Assembly: GCA_003220435.1 (NCBI GenBank) | Contig: QHSL01000077.1 | Coordinates: 1 to 59,716, forward strand | Origin: Candidatus Rokuibacteriota bacterium | GTDB taxonomy: Bacteria; Methylomirabilota; Methylomirabilia; Rokubacteriales; CSP1-6 | Reading direction: 5' to 3' | DNA length: 59,716 nt | In this document: one piece after another, positions 30,874 to 39,668 of the stretch | Layout of the letters: each line of letters opens with the position of its first letter | Numbering within the stretch: the stretch's first letter is position 1 | The notes under the pieces: model-generated | The model's input: only the letters and a program-made list of their open reading frames with translations | What the model was told of the DNA's origin: nothing | Databases searched by the model: none | Made by a program: the position numbers and the translations under genes

Positions 30874-31763
30874 CACCGAGCCTGGCGGATCGCGCCGGCG
30901 GCGGCTCGATCAATCGTGCCTGCCCTGTTTGTGCCGATCCGCGAGTCCGAATCAAGGAAACGATCCGGCATTTCGAAGTGTGGGCCTGCGGACAGTGCGG
31001 GCTCTATTGGGTTCCCAACGTCACTGACGACGAGTTGGTCCGTTTCTATGTGGGATCGTACTTCCGTGGCGGCCACGAATTTGGATACATCGACTATACG
31101 CGAAGCGAGCAAATCCACCGGCTGAACGCCCGCTCCCTGCTCCGTGAAGTGGCCTCGTTCCTCCCGAAGCCGGGTGTTCTCTCGGGGCAGAACCTTTGCG
31201 ACGTGGGATGTGCCTATGGCTTCCTGGTCGATGAAGCCTCGCGCGCCGGGATGCGCGCGGAAGGGGTCGACTATTCCGCAGAGACGTGCGACTACGCGCG
31301 CACAACTCTCGGATGTCGTGTGTTCCACGGGGCGCTCAAGGACGCGGGCTATCCGGCCAATCATTTTGACGTCGTGACCGTCATTGGCTCGATCGAGCAC
31401 TTCGCCGACCCCGTTGGGACGGTGGCGGAGATTCAACGCATCTGCAAGCCGGGCGGGCTGATGGTGATCACCACCGTGGACACCCGGGCCTTTTTCGGAG
31501 TATTCCGATTCAAGCCTCCGGAGCACCTGTTCTATTTCTCACGCTCGAACTTGCCCCTCCTTGTCCGCAAGATGGGATTCGACGTCGTGAAGCTGACGGG
31601 CTACATGGCCCGTCACAACTTGGGAGAAGCGCTCGGTCTCCTGTCGAAGGCCCTCTTCGGGCCGCGCTTGCCGATCGAAGACTTCATCCGGCGCAGTCCG
31701 CTCGGATCTGCCTGGCTGAAGCTTCCGAACAACGAAATGCTGTTGATCGCGAGAAGGCGCTAG
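30870..31763 (+). CDS. Zinc-ribbon class I methyltransferase (paralogue 2), apparent CTG start
   Basis: About 297 residues. An N-terminal zinc ribbon (CPVC, then CGQCGL 23 residues on) precedes the SAM motif CDVGCAYGFLVDEA and IGSIEHFADPVGTVAEIQRI. It resembles the methyltransferase at 24994. No ATG, GTG or TTG lies in frame before the ribbon; a CTG at 30870 overlaps the upstream TGA as CTGA, which mimics the ATGA/GTGA couplings elsewhere. Base composition is lower in GC than the surroundings (33 of 60 bases at 31021-31080), with many A/T-ending codons, suggesting later acquisition. Confidence 0.8.
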   Translation: MTPSLADRAGGGSINRACPVCADPRVRIKETIRHFEVWACGQCGLYWVPNVTDDELVRFYVGSYFRGGHEFGYIDYTRSEQIHRLNARSLLREVASFLPKPGVLSGQNLCDVGCAYGFLVDEASRAGMRAEGVDYSAETCDYARTTLGCRVFHGALKDAGYPANHFDVVTVIGSIEHFADPVGTVAEIQRICKPGGLMVITTVDTRAFFGVFRFKPPEHLFYFSRSNLPLLVRKMGFDVVKLTGYMARHNLGEALGLLSKALFGPRLPIEDFIRRSPLGSAWLKLPNNEMLLIARRR

Positions 31764-31782
31764 TCCGCGGAGGGAATGAGCG

Positions 31783-32346
31783 TCACCTCGGCGCCGGCCT
31801 CTCGCTCGGCGTCGGCGCGCTGAGTTCGCTCCGGGAACCGAGGTAGGCGATCTTCAGCCACACGAGCAGGCGCGCCGCCGCCAGCATGATGCGCGCCCTC
31901 GTGTAGTAGACGCCGTCCTGCTGGCGGACCTGGCCTCCGGTGATCATGCGGTGCAGCCGAACGTCGACGATCATCCGGGCATTGTAGGTGCTGAGGATCT
32001 CCTCGAGTGACAGACCTCGTCGACCGGCCTGGTGCAAGTCGATGAGCAGCCGGATCCGTCGCGCCGATTCTCCGAGGTTGAAGAAGCCGATGACGTAGCA
32101 GTACGCCAGCAAGACATAGGTCAGGAGCCATACCGCCGCCAGCTCCGGCGGGCCGACCGCGGCCGGGAGACGGTCGGCCGGGCCGAACAGGGCCACGCCG
32201 ACCACCCCGACGCCGGCGACGCCCACGCTCAACAGGATTCCCAGCGGCCGCGCGAGCCCGGGAAAGGCACGCGAGAGGATCACATGCACGACGATGCAGG
32301 TGCCGAGCGCGACGAACGGCGTGAGCGTCAGGACGGCCCGCGTCAC
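31783..32346 (-). CDS. Small membrane protein with C-terminal winged-helix-like domain (A)
   Basis: 187 residues. Three hydrophobic segments occupy about 5-26, 33-53 and 68-90. The cytoplasmic C-terminal part (LIDLHQAGRRGLSLEEILST, then RMIVDVRLHRMITGGQVRQQ and DGVYYTRARIMLAAARLLV) has the helix-helix-wing look of a small winged-helix domain. It is related to the neighbouring gene at 32351. I recognise no named family. It is the last gene of the 11-gene leftward operon, four bases after its paralogue. Confidence 0.6.
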   Translation of the reverse strand: MTRAVLTLTPFVALGTCIVVHVILSRAFPGLARPLGILLSVGVAGVGVVGVALFGPADRLPAAVGPPELAAVWLLTYVLLAYCYVIGFFNLGESARRIRLLIDLHQAGRRGLSLEEILSTYNARMIVDVRLHRMITGGQVRQQDGVYYTRARIMLAAARLLVWLKIAYLGSRSELSAPTPSERPAPR

Positions 32347-32350
32347 CCGC

Positions 32351-32869
32351 TCACCCCCCCTTCTCCATCTTGAGGAGCGCGCGATAGGCGATGTAGATCC
32401 GTGCCAGAAACGATCCGCTGGGAGTCACGGTGTAGCGCCCGCTCTCGAAGAGGGCCAGCCGACCCACCAAGAGGTCGTTGAGCCGCGGCACCACGAGCAC
32501 CTGGTCGTTCAGCGTACTCATGAGCTCGGTGGCGACGACCCCCCGAGCTCCGGCCTGATCGATCAGCAGGAGAATCGACATCGACGGACTGTCGGCCTGG
32601 ACGGCGGAGTACGTGATCATGTACGCGAGGGTCAAGGCGACGTACAGCATCATGAAGTTCCAGTAGTCCCACGCGCTCTGCGGGAGGAAGCGGAGGGCGC
32701 CGGCGGTGACGGTCTGGAGCGCCTGAAACGTCGCCACCGAAAGCATCAGCACCACGAGCGATAGAACCGAGAGCGCCGTGTAGTGTCCGGCCCGCCGTAT
32801 GCGCCAGACGACGAGCTGGGCCATGATCAGGAAGGCGAAGGCGAGCAGCGCGCCGCCGATCGGGCGCAT
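32351..32869 (-). CDS. Small membrane protein with C-terminal winged-helix-like domain (B)
   Basis: 172 residues from the ATG at 32869, which shares one base with the GT2 stop (TGATG). Three hydrophobic segments lie in the first 95 residues. The tail (LLLIDQAGARGVVATELMST, then VPRLNDLLVGRLALFESGRY and ARIYIAYRALLKMEKGG) aligns by eye with the paralogue at 31783. The pair follows a GT2 gene, so the proteins may be membrane partners or sensors of that glycosyltransferase. Confidence 0.6.
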   Translation of the reverse strand: MRPIGGALLAFAFLIMAQLVVWRIRRAGHYTALSVLSLVVLMLSVATFQALQTVTAGALRFLPQSAWDYWNFMMLYVALTLAYMITYSAVQADSPSMSILLLIDQAGARGVVATELMSTLNDQVLVVPRLNDLLVGRLALFESGRYTVTPSGSFLARIYIAYRALLKMEKGG

Positions 32870-33606
32870 CAGAACTTGCCCAGCATCCGCCCCAGACGCC
32901 GATAGCGGCGGCGCTCGGTGACCTTGACTTCCCACCAGAGACGCAGGAGCGCGTCCAGCACGATCCTGAGGTTCCGCAGGGTCAGCGCTTTCGACTCCCC
33001 GGACTCGCGCGGCTTGATCTCGATGCCGACCTGGACGAAGTCCAGCCCCGACCACACCGCTTTCACGACCGCTTCCGTCTGATACGAGAACCCGTTCGTG
33101 TGGATCAGGATCTTGCGGACGACGTCGGTCTTGAAGACGTTCGTGCCGTTGGTGTACGAGAAGCGAGTGCCGAACATCAGGTTGACGCCGGCGGCGTAGA
33201 GCCGCGACAGTCGCCGCCGCCACCAGGAGCGGACGCGCACGTTCGTCACGTAGAAGACGACGAGGTCCGCCCGGTCGATGTACTTGATCCCCCGCGCGAT
33301 CTCCTCCAGCCGCATCTCGTTGTCGCCCGGCACCAGGAGCACGTAGTCGCCCTGCGCCGCCTGGACGCCCGCCTTGTAGATGCCACCGATGTTCAGCTGC
33401 GCGGTGTTGTGGACGACGCGCACGTGCGCGTCCCGCTGGGCCAGCTCGTCGGCGACGGCGCCCGTGCCGTCGGTCGACGCGTCGTCGTACACGAGGACCT
33501 CGAGCGAGGTCGCCAGGGGCTTCATCTGCGTGAGGATCGCTTCCACCGCCGGACCGAGGTTCTTCTCCTCGTTGAGCGCCGGAACGATGACCGTGAGGCT
33601 GGGCAT
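32869..33606 (-). CDS. Glycosyltransferase family 2
   Basis: 245 residues, GT-A fold: LTVIVPALNEEKNLGPAVEA at 4-23, VLVYDDASTDGTG near 37 and the metal-site region LLVPGDNEMRLEEI near 92. It has no membrane helices of its own and resembles dolichol-phosphate mannose synthase-type enzymes. It probably loads a sugar on polyprenyl phosphate or extends a lipid-linked chain. It lies in the leftward operon upstream of two small membrane proteins that could anchor it. Confidence 0.85.
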   Translation of the reverse strand: MPSLTVIVPALNEEKNLGPAVEAILTQMKPLATSLEVLVYDDASTDGTGAVADELAQRDAHVRVVHNTAQLNIGGIYKAGVQAAQGDYVLLVPGDNEMRLEEIARGIKYIDRADLVVFYVTNVRVRSWWRRRLSRLYAAGVNLMFGTRFSYTNGTNVFKTDVVRKILIHTNGFSYQTEAVVKAVWSGLDFVQVGIEIKPRESGESKALTLRNLRIVLDALLRLWWEVKVTERRRYRRLGRMLGKF

Positions 33607-33615
33607 GGCGTCGAC

Positions 33616-34152
33616 CTAGGAGGACGAGGACCGCGAGGACAGGAGCGGCGCCGGCTCGGGCCGCGTGACGCCCATCGCCACGAGGACCTCCTCGTACACG
33701 AGGTCGGGATCGAGCCCGCGGTCGCGCATGCGGCGGCGTCGGATCGCGTACTCGATCAGCGAGAGCGCCCGGCAGAACACGGCCCGGTGCCACGCGAGCC
33801 ACATCACGTCGAGGAGGAGGTGGAAGCACATGCCCCAGAAGACCGCCCACAGCACGCTGGACCTGAGAACCGCCGCCGCCACGTACACGAACGTGAAGAA
33901 CTCGACCGTGTGACAGAGGTTCAGCGCCAGGAAGTCCGGGCGCCGGATCTGGGGAAACACCCGCGCGTGGAACTCGAACATCCGCCGCGGGCTCCAGTCG
34001 CGGAAGCCGTTGCGCTGCAGATAGTCGCCGTAGTGGTCGGCGTCGATCAGGACCGAGGCCACCCAGAAGATCGCGCTGCCCTGCACGCCGAGAACGGGGC
34101 TGAGTGCCCACGCCACCCCGCCGCCCAGGACGACGTGCTCGGGGAGGTTCAC
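33616..34152 (-). CDS. Membrane protein resembling DUF457/YdjM metal-dependent hydrolases
   Basis: 178 residues, GTG start overlapping the radical SAM stop as GTGA. Hydrophobic helices alternate with conserved-looking His/Asp sites: VASVLIDADHYGDYL at 31-45, FEFHARVFP, LALNLCHTVEFF and FHLLLDVMWLAWHRA. That spacing of His and Asp in membrane segments recalls the DUF457 (YdjM) putative membrane metal hydrolases. The C-terminal tail is polar and Ser-rich. The link is weak and the function unknown. Confidence 0.55.
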   Translation of the reverse strand: MNLPEHVVLGGGVAWALSPVLGVQGSAIFWVASVLIDADHYGDYLQRNGFRDWSPRRMFEFHARVFPQIRRPDFLALNLCHTVEFFTFVYVAAAVLRSSVLWAVFWGMCFHLLLDVMWLAWHRAVFCRALSLIEYAIRRRRMRDRGLDPDLVYEEVLVAMGVTRPEPAPLLSSRSSSS

Positions 34153-35819
34153 CGGCCCGGGTCCGGCGGCGGACCGCCGAGGGTCTGCGTCGTCGGCCGA
34201 TCGAGGTGCGTGCGCTTGTGATAGAGAAGCTTGTTGGGCGAGCGCTTACTCCATTCCCGCTTGATGCTGTAGACGACGTTGCGCACGAGGCTCGGCAGGG
34301 ACAGCTGCAGCGGGTAGAGACGGAAGACGTTCAGATAGCCCTTCGCCAGGTACCACGGCAGGAAGTAGAGCTTGGTCAGCGGCAGCTTCATCAGCACGTT
34401 CACGGTGAGGTTCCGGAGCCAGCGGGCCCGCGGGAACATCACGCAGACCGGCCCGAGCAGCGAGAGGTTCTTCTGCATCAGGGCCTCACGGGCCGTGAAG
34501 GACGTGAACGGGCTCTCGGCCTGGTAGCTGTAGAAGAGCCGGTCGAAATCCCCGTCGAAGAACCCGTTCCGCACCGCGTAGTCGGTCAGCTCGCAGCCCG
34601 GGTACGGATGGAGCACCGGGAACTCGGCGTAGGTGACCCGGCAGCGGATGTTGATGTCGAGGTTCTCGATGTCGTAGTCGATCGCCGTCCGGCCGTGCTG
34701 CGCCATGACCTCGGGGCGCAGCGGGACGCCCAGGATCGTGTTCGCGAAGGTGACGACGCCTTCCCGGTAGCAGAGATCGTAGGCGTCGTGGATCTGTTGC
34801 TGCTTCATGTGCCGCTTCACGATCGTGTTCCGCACGTACTCGTTCCCGGCCTCGATCGACATCGTGAGCGAGTGGAGTCCCGCCCGCTTGAGCGCCGCCA
34901 GGTTCTCGCGGGTGAGGACGTTGCACCGGGTGAGGCAGAAGAACGGCAGCCCTACTTCGCGCGGGTAGACCTCGGCGAACTCCTCGAGCCAGGCGTCGAC
35001 CTTCCGGTCGAGGATGAACATGTCGTCGTAGAACTTGATGAACTGGGTGGGCCAGCGTTCCTTGAGCTCCTTCAGCTCGGCGCAGAGGCGCGCCACGCTG
35101 TAGCGGTTGAAGATCGGCCCCTTGCCCGCGTACATGACGTTGAACTTCGGCTCGAAGCAGTACGTGCACTGGTACGGGCAGCCGCGGGAGGACATGAAGG
35201 AACGCAGCGGGAAGCGCGCCAGATGGGTCTTGCGGTAGATCAGCTCGCGATCGTAGAAGGGCAGGTCGTCGAGCACCGTCCGGCGCGGCCGGAGGAACGT
35301 CGGGTCGACCTCCAGGTCGTACTCCGGGCGGGCGGACGCGGCGGCGCCGGCGAGCTGGACCATCTCGGGCGCCTTGCCCTTGGCTCTGAGCACTTTCGTC
35401 GCGTTTTCTTTGGTGACGATATTGGGGATCGCGTCGATCGAACGCCCCGCCGCCAGCCCGTCCAGCAGCTCCTGCCAGCCGTCGTCGCACTCGCCGACGC
35501 CGATCGCGTCGAACGGGCGGGTCAGCACGAGGCCAGGAAAGAACGTGGGGTGGGGGCCGCCCATGACCGTGAAGATGGAGGACGCGTAGGCCTTCACCGC
35601 CTCCGCCGCGCGGAAGTAGGTCGTGTGCTCTCCCGTCTTCGCGCTGAACGCGACGACGTCGGGCCCGATACGGCGCAGATCTTCCTGCAGGTCGTCCTGC
35701 GCGAGGATGGTGACGAACGTCGAGTGGCCGCGACGCTTCGCCAGCGCCGACAGCAGCTGGACGTTCATCGGGTCGATGTACTCGACGTCCCGTTCGACGA
35801 ACAACACCTTCATTCGCAT
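34149..35819 (-). CDS. B12-binding-type radical SAM protein (2)
   Basis: 556 residues. The N-terminal cobalamin-type domain is at about 1-125 (KRRGHSTFVTILAQDDLQED, then FTVMGGPHPTFFPGLVL and VGECDDGWQELLDGL), and the radical SAM core starts at SSRGCPYQCTYC with Cys214, Cys218 and Cys221. The C-terminal region is long and includes RWLRNLTVNVLMKLPLTKLY. Its general plan is like that of the protein at 29191, but the two are not close copies. It lies in the leftward operon just downstream of the E1-beta gene. Confidence 0.85.
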   Translation of the reverse strand: MRMKVLFVERDVEYIDPMNVQLLSALAKRRGHSTFVTILAQDDLQEDLRRIGPDVVAFSAKTGEHTTYFRAAEAVKAYASSIFTVMGGPHPTFFPGLVLTRPFDAIGVGECDDGWQELLDGLAAGRSIDAIPNIVTKENATKVLRAKGKAPEMVQLAGAAASARPEYDLEVDPTFLRPRRTVLDDLPFYDRELIYRKTHLARFPLRSFMSSRGCPYQCTYCFEPKFNVMYAGKGPIFNRYSVARLCAELKELKERWPTQFIKFYDDMFILDRKVDAWLEEFAEVYPREVGLPFFCLTRCNVLTRENLAALKRAGLHSLTMSIEAGNEYVRNTIVKRHMKQQQIHDAYDLCYREGVVTFANTILGVPLRPEVMAQHGRTAIDYDIENLDINIRCRVTYAEFPVLHPYPGCELTDYAVRNGFFDGDFDRLFYSYQAESPFTSFTAREALMQKNLSLLGPVCVMFPRARWLRNLTVNVLMKLPLTKLYFLPWYLAKGYLNVFRLYPLQLSLPSLVRNVVYSIKREWSKRSPNKLLYHKRTHLDRPTTQTLGGPPPDPGR

Positions 35820-35846
35820 CTCCCATTCATCGTCGCGCCTCGGCCG

Positions 35847-35864
35847 GCGGGGCCCCAGCCCCGC
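35847..35864 (-). terminator. GC-rich hairpin between E1-beta and radical SAM genes
   Basis: GCGGGGC-CCCA-GCCCCGC forms a 7-bp stem with a 4-base loop in the only sizeable gap (84 bases) inside the leftward operon. No T-run follows on either strand, so intrinsic termination is doubtful; partial attenuation or mRNA protection is possible. Confidence 0.35.
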
Positions 35865-35903
35865 GACGGCCTGCGGCGCGAACCCCCCGGGCCCGGCGCC
35901 CGA

Positions 35904-36971
35904 TCAGAAGGGCCCGCTGAACTCTTTACCACGGGCGGCGGCGTTTGGAGCAGTCTCCGGAGCGGGCCCTCGCCCGCGGCCGGAGAGCGTCGCGCGGACG
36001 GCGGCGGCGATCTCGGCGGGGCCGGGATAGTAGATCTTCTCCAGCGCCGAGCTGGCGGGCGTCGGCACGTCGGGAAGGGCGACGCGTCCGATCGGCGCCC
36101 GGAGCTCGCCGAAGCACTGCTCGCCGACCCGCGCGGCCAGCTCCGCGCTCACGCCGAAGCTCCGCCAGCCCGTGTCGGCGATGACGAGGCGGCCGGTCTT
36201 GACGACCGAGGCGCACACCGTCTCGGAGTCGAGGGGCCGCGCCGTGCGCAGATCGACGACCTCGAGGGAGATCCCCTCGGCGGCCAGCGCCTTCGCCGCC
36301 TCGAGCGCCTCGCCGACCATGAGCGAGAGGCCGGCGACGGTCACGTCGCGGCCCTCGTGGACGACGGCGGCGTGCCCGAGGGGCGTGTAGTACGGCTCCT
36401 CCCCCACCGGGCCGCTCCGCTCGTAGAGCCAGCGATGCTCGAGGCAGACGACCGGGGTCTCTGTCGTCAGCGCGGTCATCAGGAGCCCCTTCGCGTCGGC
36501 GGGCGTCGCCGGCATCACGACCTGGAGCCCCGGGACGTGGGCGAACATCGCCTGGAGGCTCTGCGAGTGCTGCGCGGCCTGGCCCCAGCCGCGGCCGATG
36601 ATCGCGCGGATCGTGAAGGGCACCCGCATGGTCCCGCCCGACATGTAACGCCACTTCGCCGCGTTGTTGACGAGCTGATCCATCGTCAGCATGAGGAAGT
36701 CGTTCCGCGCGTGCACGAGCAGGGGATGGAGCCCGCGAAGGGCCGCGCCGATCGCGACGCCGGTCAGCGTCGCCTCCGAGAGCGGGGTCTCGAGCACGCG
36801 CTTGCCGCCGAACTCGAGGGCCGGGCCCCGGGTGGTCCCGAAGATCCCCTTCGCGTCGTCGACGCCCACCCCGAGGACGAAGATCCGGTCGTCCTTCGCC
36901 ATCGCCTGGCGGGTGGCCTCGTCGATCGCTTCCCGGTACTTGAGCTCGCGCACGCGTACTCCCTCAGTCAA
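35904..36971 (-). CDS. Thiamine-diphosphate E1 component, beta subunit
   Basis: 355 residues with the transketolase-type pyrimidine domain (YREAIDEATRQAMAKDDRIF, then ETPLSEATLTGVAIGAAL carrying the catalytic Glu) and the C-terminal transketolase domain (VAGLSLMVGEALEAAKAL, then LEVVDLRTARPLD). It pairs with the alpha subunit encoded just upstream (8-base overlap). In 2-oxoacid dehydrogenase complexes E1 hands the acyl group to a lipoyl-E2, but no E2 or E3 gene is in the window. Within a sugar operon the pair could instead transfer a ketol or acyl unit onto a sugar. Confidence 0.85.
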   Translation of the reverse strand: MTEGVRVRELKYREAIDEATRQAMAKDDRIFVLGVGVDDAKGIFGTTRGPALEFGGKRVLETPLSEATLTGVAIGAALRGLHPLLVHARNDFLMLTMDQLVNNAAKWRYMSGGTMRVPFTIRAIIGRGWGQAAQHSQSLQAMFAHVPGLQVVMPATPADAKGLLMTALTTETPVVCLEHRWLYERSGPVGEEPYYTPLGHAAVVHEGRDVTVAGLSLMVGEALEAAKALAAEGISLEVVDLRTARPLDSETVCASVVKTGRLVIADTGWRSFGVSAELAARVGEQCFGELRAPIGRVALPDVPTPASSALEKIYYPGPAEIAAAVRATLSGRGRGPAPETAPNAAARGKEFSGPF

Positions 36972-37935
36972 CGTCGGTACGGAGCATCGCCGGCTCCGGG
37001 AACGGGCTCGCCTTCGCGAAGCTGACGGCGTCCGCTACCTCCGCCTCCAGCACGGCGTCGATCGATGCGCGCTCGGTGGCCGTCAGGATCCCCCGGGCCT
37101 CGAGCGTGCGGGCGAGCGAGGCGACGGGGTCCCGCGCCATCCAGCCGTCGAGCTCGGCCTGGGTCCGGGAGCCCACGTCGGTATCGAAGTTCGGTCCCAC
37201 GTGCTCGCGCCAGCGGTAGGTCTTGGCCTCGATGAAGGTCGGTCCCTCGCCGCGCCGCGCGCGAGCCACCGCCGCCGCGCCCGCCTCGTACACGGCGACC
37301 ACGTCGTTGCCGTCCACGCCGACCGCCGCCAGCCCGTGCGCGGCGGCGCGCGGCCAGATGTCGGCGCTGACCTGGCGCTGCGAGATTGGCGTCAGCGTCG
37401 CGTACAGGTTGTTCTCGCACACGAACACCACCGGCAGCGAGCGAAGCGCCGCGAAGGCCAGGCTCTCGTGCATCACGCCCTGCTCGACGGCCGCGTCGCC
37501 GAAGAAGGCGACCGACACGTCGTCGCTGGCGCGCAGCGTGGCCGCGAGCGCCGCGCCCACCGCCATCGGCACGGTGCCGGCGACGATCGCCGAGGCGCCC
37601 AGCATGCCCGTCTCCGGCGAGGCCAGATGCATCGAGCCGCCCTTGCCGCCGCAGCAGCCGGTCGCCTTGCCGTAGAGCTCGGCGAACATTCCGCGCGTGC
37701 TGCCGCCTTTCGCGAGATAGTGCGCGTGGCAGCGGTGCCCGCTCAGCACCGTGTCGCCGTCGCGCAGCGCTTGGCAGACGCCGACCGCCACCGCCTCCTG
37801 GCCGATCGCCAGATGGGTGGGACAGCGGATCTCCTGCTCGGGATAGAGGGCGACGATCGCTTCCTCCGCGCGACGGATGCGCGCCATCTGGACGTAGAAG
37901 GCCTTCAGGCGCTCGGGTGGGATCGACGTCGTCAT
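36964..37935 (-). CDS. Thiamine-diphosphate E1 component, alpha subunit
   Basis: 323 residues. The family block GKGGSMHLASPETGMLG is near 102-118. The thiamine-diphosphate/Mg motif GDx26NN is present as GDAAVEQGVMHE, then VFVCENNLYA, with Ala at the third position where Gly is usual. VGVDGNDVVAVYEA and EAKTYRWREHVGPN follow. It is closest in plan to acetoin/pyruvate dehydrogenase E1-alpha. It lies 7 bases downstream of a radical SAM gene and overlaps the beta-subunit gene. Confidence 0.87.
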   Translation of the reverse strand: MTTSIPPERLKAFYVQMARIRRAEEAIVALYPEQEIRCPTHLAIGQEAVAVGVCQALRDGDTVLSGHRCHAHYLAKGGSTRGMFAELYGKATGCCGGKGGSMHLASPETGMLGASAIVAGTVPMAVGAALAATLRASDDVSVAFFGDAAVEQGVMHESLAFAALRSLPVVFVCENNLYATLTPISQRQVSADIWPRAAAHGLAAVGVDGNDVVAVYEAGAAAVARARRGEGPTFIEAKTYRWREHVGPNFDTDVGSRTQAELDGWMARDPVASLARTLEARGILTATERASIDAVLEAEVADAVSFAKASPFPEPAMLRTDVD

Positions 37936-37942
37936 CGGTCGA

Positions 37943-39013
37943 TCAGATGAAGTTGACGTGGGTCCCGGGATGCTTGAGCTCCCAGAGATAGCGATTCACT
38001 TCGTCCATGCGGCAGTTCTTGCGGCACTCCGAGATGTCGAGCTGCTGCTCGACGTATTCCTGGCTCTTGCGCCTGAGCTCGCCCGTCCAGATCTGCTCGA
38101 ACGTCTGCTTGAGAATATTCCCGTACAGGAAGCGCTCGTCGAGCAGGTACGCGCTGCAGCCGTAGAGGTCGCCGTGGGCCATGATGTACGCCCAGAAGTG
38201 AGGCGTGGCCATGCACTTCGCGTAGTGGCGGTCCTGGTCCGCGAGCTTCTCCATCGTGTGACGGCGGAAGACCACGTGGAACCGGTCGTCGTTGAGCTTC
38301 TCGAGCTGGTCGGCGAGGTGGAGATGCGGCCGGTAGTCGATCCCCTCGTACTCGTGGGTCAGGCTCATCAGGTGCTGCGAGTACGGCTTGACCACGAGGT
38401 AGTCGAGGCCGGTGTCCCGGCAGCGCTGGGCCAGGTCGACGGCCGAGTCGACCGTCTCGGGCAAGAGCAGCATCTGGGCGCCGAGCGTGCAGCTGGCCTT
38501 GAGCGTCGACCGGAGATCGACGGCGCGGGCGAGATTCTGCCAGACCCGGTCCCAGTCCTTCTCGTCGGTCTGGTGGACCTTCGCGTACGTCTCGCGCGTG
38601 CCCGCGTTGATGCTGGCCTTGATCCAGGTGGTGGCGGGTAAGGCCTGACCTGCGAACTTTTCGGTCAGGGCCACGGCGTTGGTGGTGATGGCGTTGTCGA
38701 CGCCGGCGGACTTGGCGTGGACGATGATCTCGGCGAGTCGCTTGTGCAGAAGCGGCTCGCCCTCGCCGGCGTACATGACGCTCCTCACGCCGAGACGCCC
38801 CATCTCGCTGAGCCGATCCTTCAGGATGTCGGCGTCGAGGAAGCGCACGACATAGCCGATGTAGTCGACCGCGCAGAACGTGCAGCGGTGGTTGCACGCG
38901 CCCGCCGGCGCGATCTCGACGTAGAGGGGGTAGACGAGCTTTCCCTGCGCCCAGTCCGCGACCCGCTCCGGGTGGAAGTGGAGCTTGTGGCTGTCGATCC
39001 GGTGGGCATCCAT
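37943..39013 (-). CDS. Radical SAM protein with SPASM-like C-terminal cysteines
   Basis: 356 residues. The cluster motif CNHRCTFC (Cys40, Cys44, Cys47) is followed by YAGEGEPLLHK and by a TIM-barrel-like core. The C-terminal third has further cysteines (AKCMATPHF, DLYGCSAYL, SECRKNCRMDEVNRYLWEL), as in SPASM/twitch proteins that bind auxiliary iron-sulphur clusters. There is no B12 domain, unlike the other radical SAM proteins here. It is placed between the SIS isomerase and the E1 pair, suggesting a sugar or small-molecule substrate; SPASM peptide modifiers are the alternative, but no precursor peptide gene is visible. Confidence 0.8.
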   Translation of the reverse strand: MDAHRIDSHKLHFHPERVADWAQGKLVYPLYVEIAPAGACNHRCTFCAVDYIGYVVRFLDADILKDRLSEMGRLGVRSVMYAGEGEPLLHKRLAEIIVHAKSAGVDNAITTNAVALTEKFAGQALPATTWIKASINAGTRETYAKVHQTDEKDWDRVWQNLARAVDLRSTLKASCTLGAQMLLLPETVDSAVDLAQRCRDTGLDYLVVKPYSQHLMSLTHEYEGIDYRPHLHLADQLEKLNDDRFHVVFRRHTMEKLADQDRHYAKCMATPHFWAYIMAHGDLYGCSAYLLDERFLYGNILKQTFEQIWTGELRRKSQEYVEQQLDISECRKNCRMDEVNRYLWELKHPGTHVNFI

Positions 39014-39026
39014 GCGTCGCCTTCCC

Positions 39027-39668
39027 TTACCGCCCGGCGTCGGCCCCGCCGGTAGCGGAGAGGCGGCCGTGGATCGCGACGATCGTATCCAGCAGACAGT
39101 GCGAGAGGCTCAGATGCGTGACCTCGACGTGGCCGTACGATTTCGACGCGACGTAGAAGTTGAGGTCGCCCAGGCGCCCCAGCGGGTTCTCGCGGTCGAA
39201 GCCGGACATGGTGATGACCCGGCACCCCCTCTGGCGCGCCGCGCGGGCGGCGCGGACGATGTTCTCGGAGCGCCCGGAGCTCGACACCGCCACCAGCACG
39301 TCCCCCGCGTCGGCGAACATCTCGATCGGCTTCTCGAAGACCTGGGGATAGCCGAAGTCGTTGCTGATGCACGTCAGCAGCGCCGGATCGTTGAACGCGA
39401 GCGCGCGCATCCCACCGGTCTTCCAGTAGTCGACCGCCTGGTGGCTGGAGATGGCGGCGCTGGCGCCGTTGCCGATGAACATGATCTTGCGCCCGCACTT
39501 CGACTGCGATACGAGGATGTCGATCGCGCGGCTCATCCCGTCGGCGAAGTCCACGGACGCGCCCGAGCCATCGAAGACCGTCACGCTCTTCTGGGCGCGG
39601 GCCAGATCGTCGAAGAAGACGGCGACCGCCTGCCTGGCCTGAGCGCTCGGCGCCGGCCGGTCCGTCAT
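39027..39668 (-). CDS. SIS-domain sugar-phosphate isomerase, GmhA-like
   Basis: 213 residues from the ATG at 39668 (ATGA overlap with the preceding gene). The SIS fold is marked by KIMFIGNGASAAISSHQAVD, FNDPALLTCISNDFGYPQVF and VLVAVSSSGRSENIVRAARA. GmhA converts sedoheptulose 7-phosphate to heptose 7-phosphate and normally works beside the HldE kinase/nucleotidyltransferase, exactly the partner encoded upstream. The role is therefore probably ketose-to-aldose phosphate isomerisation; the sugar may be a heptose or a less common one. Confidence 0.82.
   Translation of the reverse strand: MTDRPAPSAQARQAVAVFFDDLARAQKSVTVFDGSGASVDFADGMSRAIDILVSQSKCGRKIMFIGNGASAAISSHQAVDYWKTGGMRALAFNDPALLTCISNDFGYPQVFEKPIEMFADAGDVLVAVSSSGRSENIVRAARAARQRGCRVITMSGFDRENPLGRLGDLNFYVASKSYGHVEVTHLSLSHCLLDTIVAIHGRLSATGGADAGR

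Noticed and set aside
34104-37025. 973-codon plus-strand open frame, the longest in the region
   Set aside because: Lies antisense to the radical SAM and E1-beta genes, shows no fold-like pattern and is rich in Arg/Glu/Asp/His; open only because of high GC.
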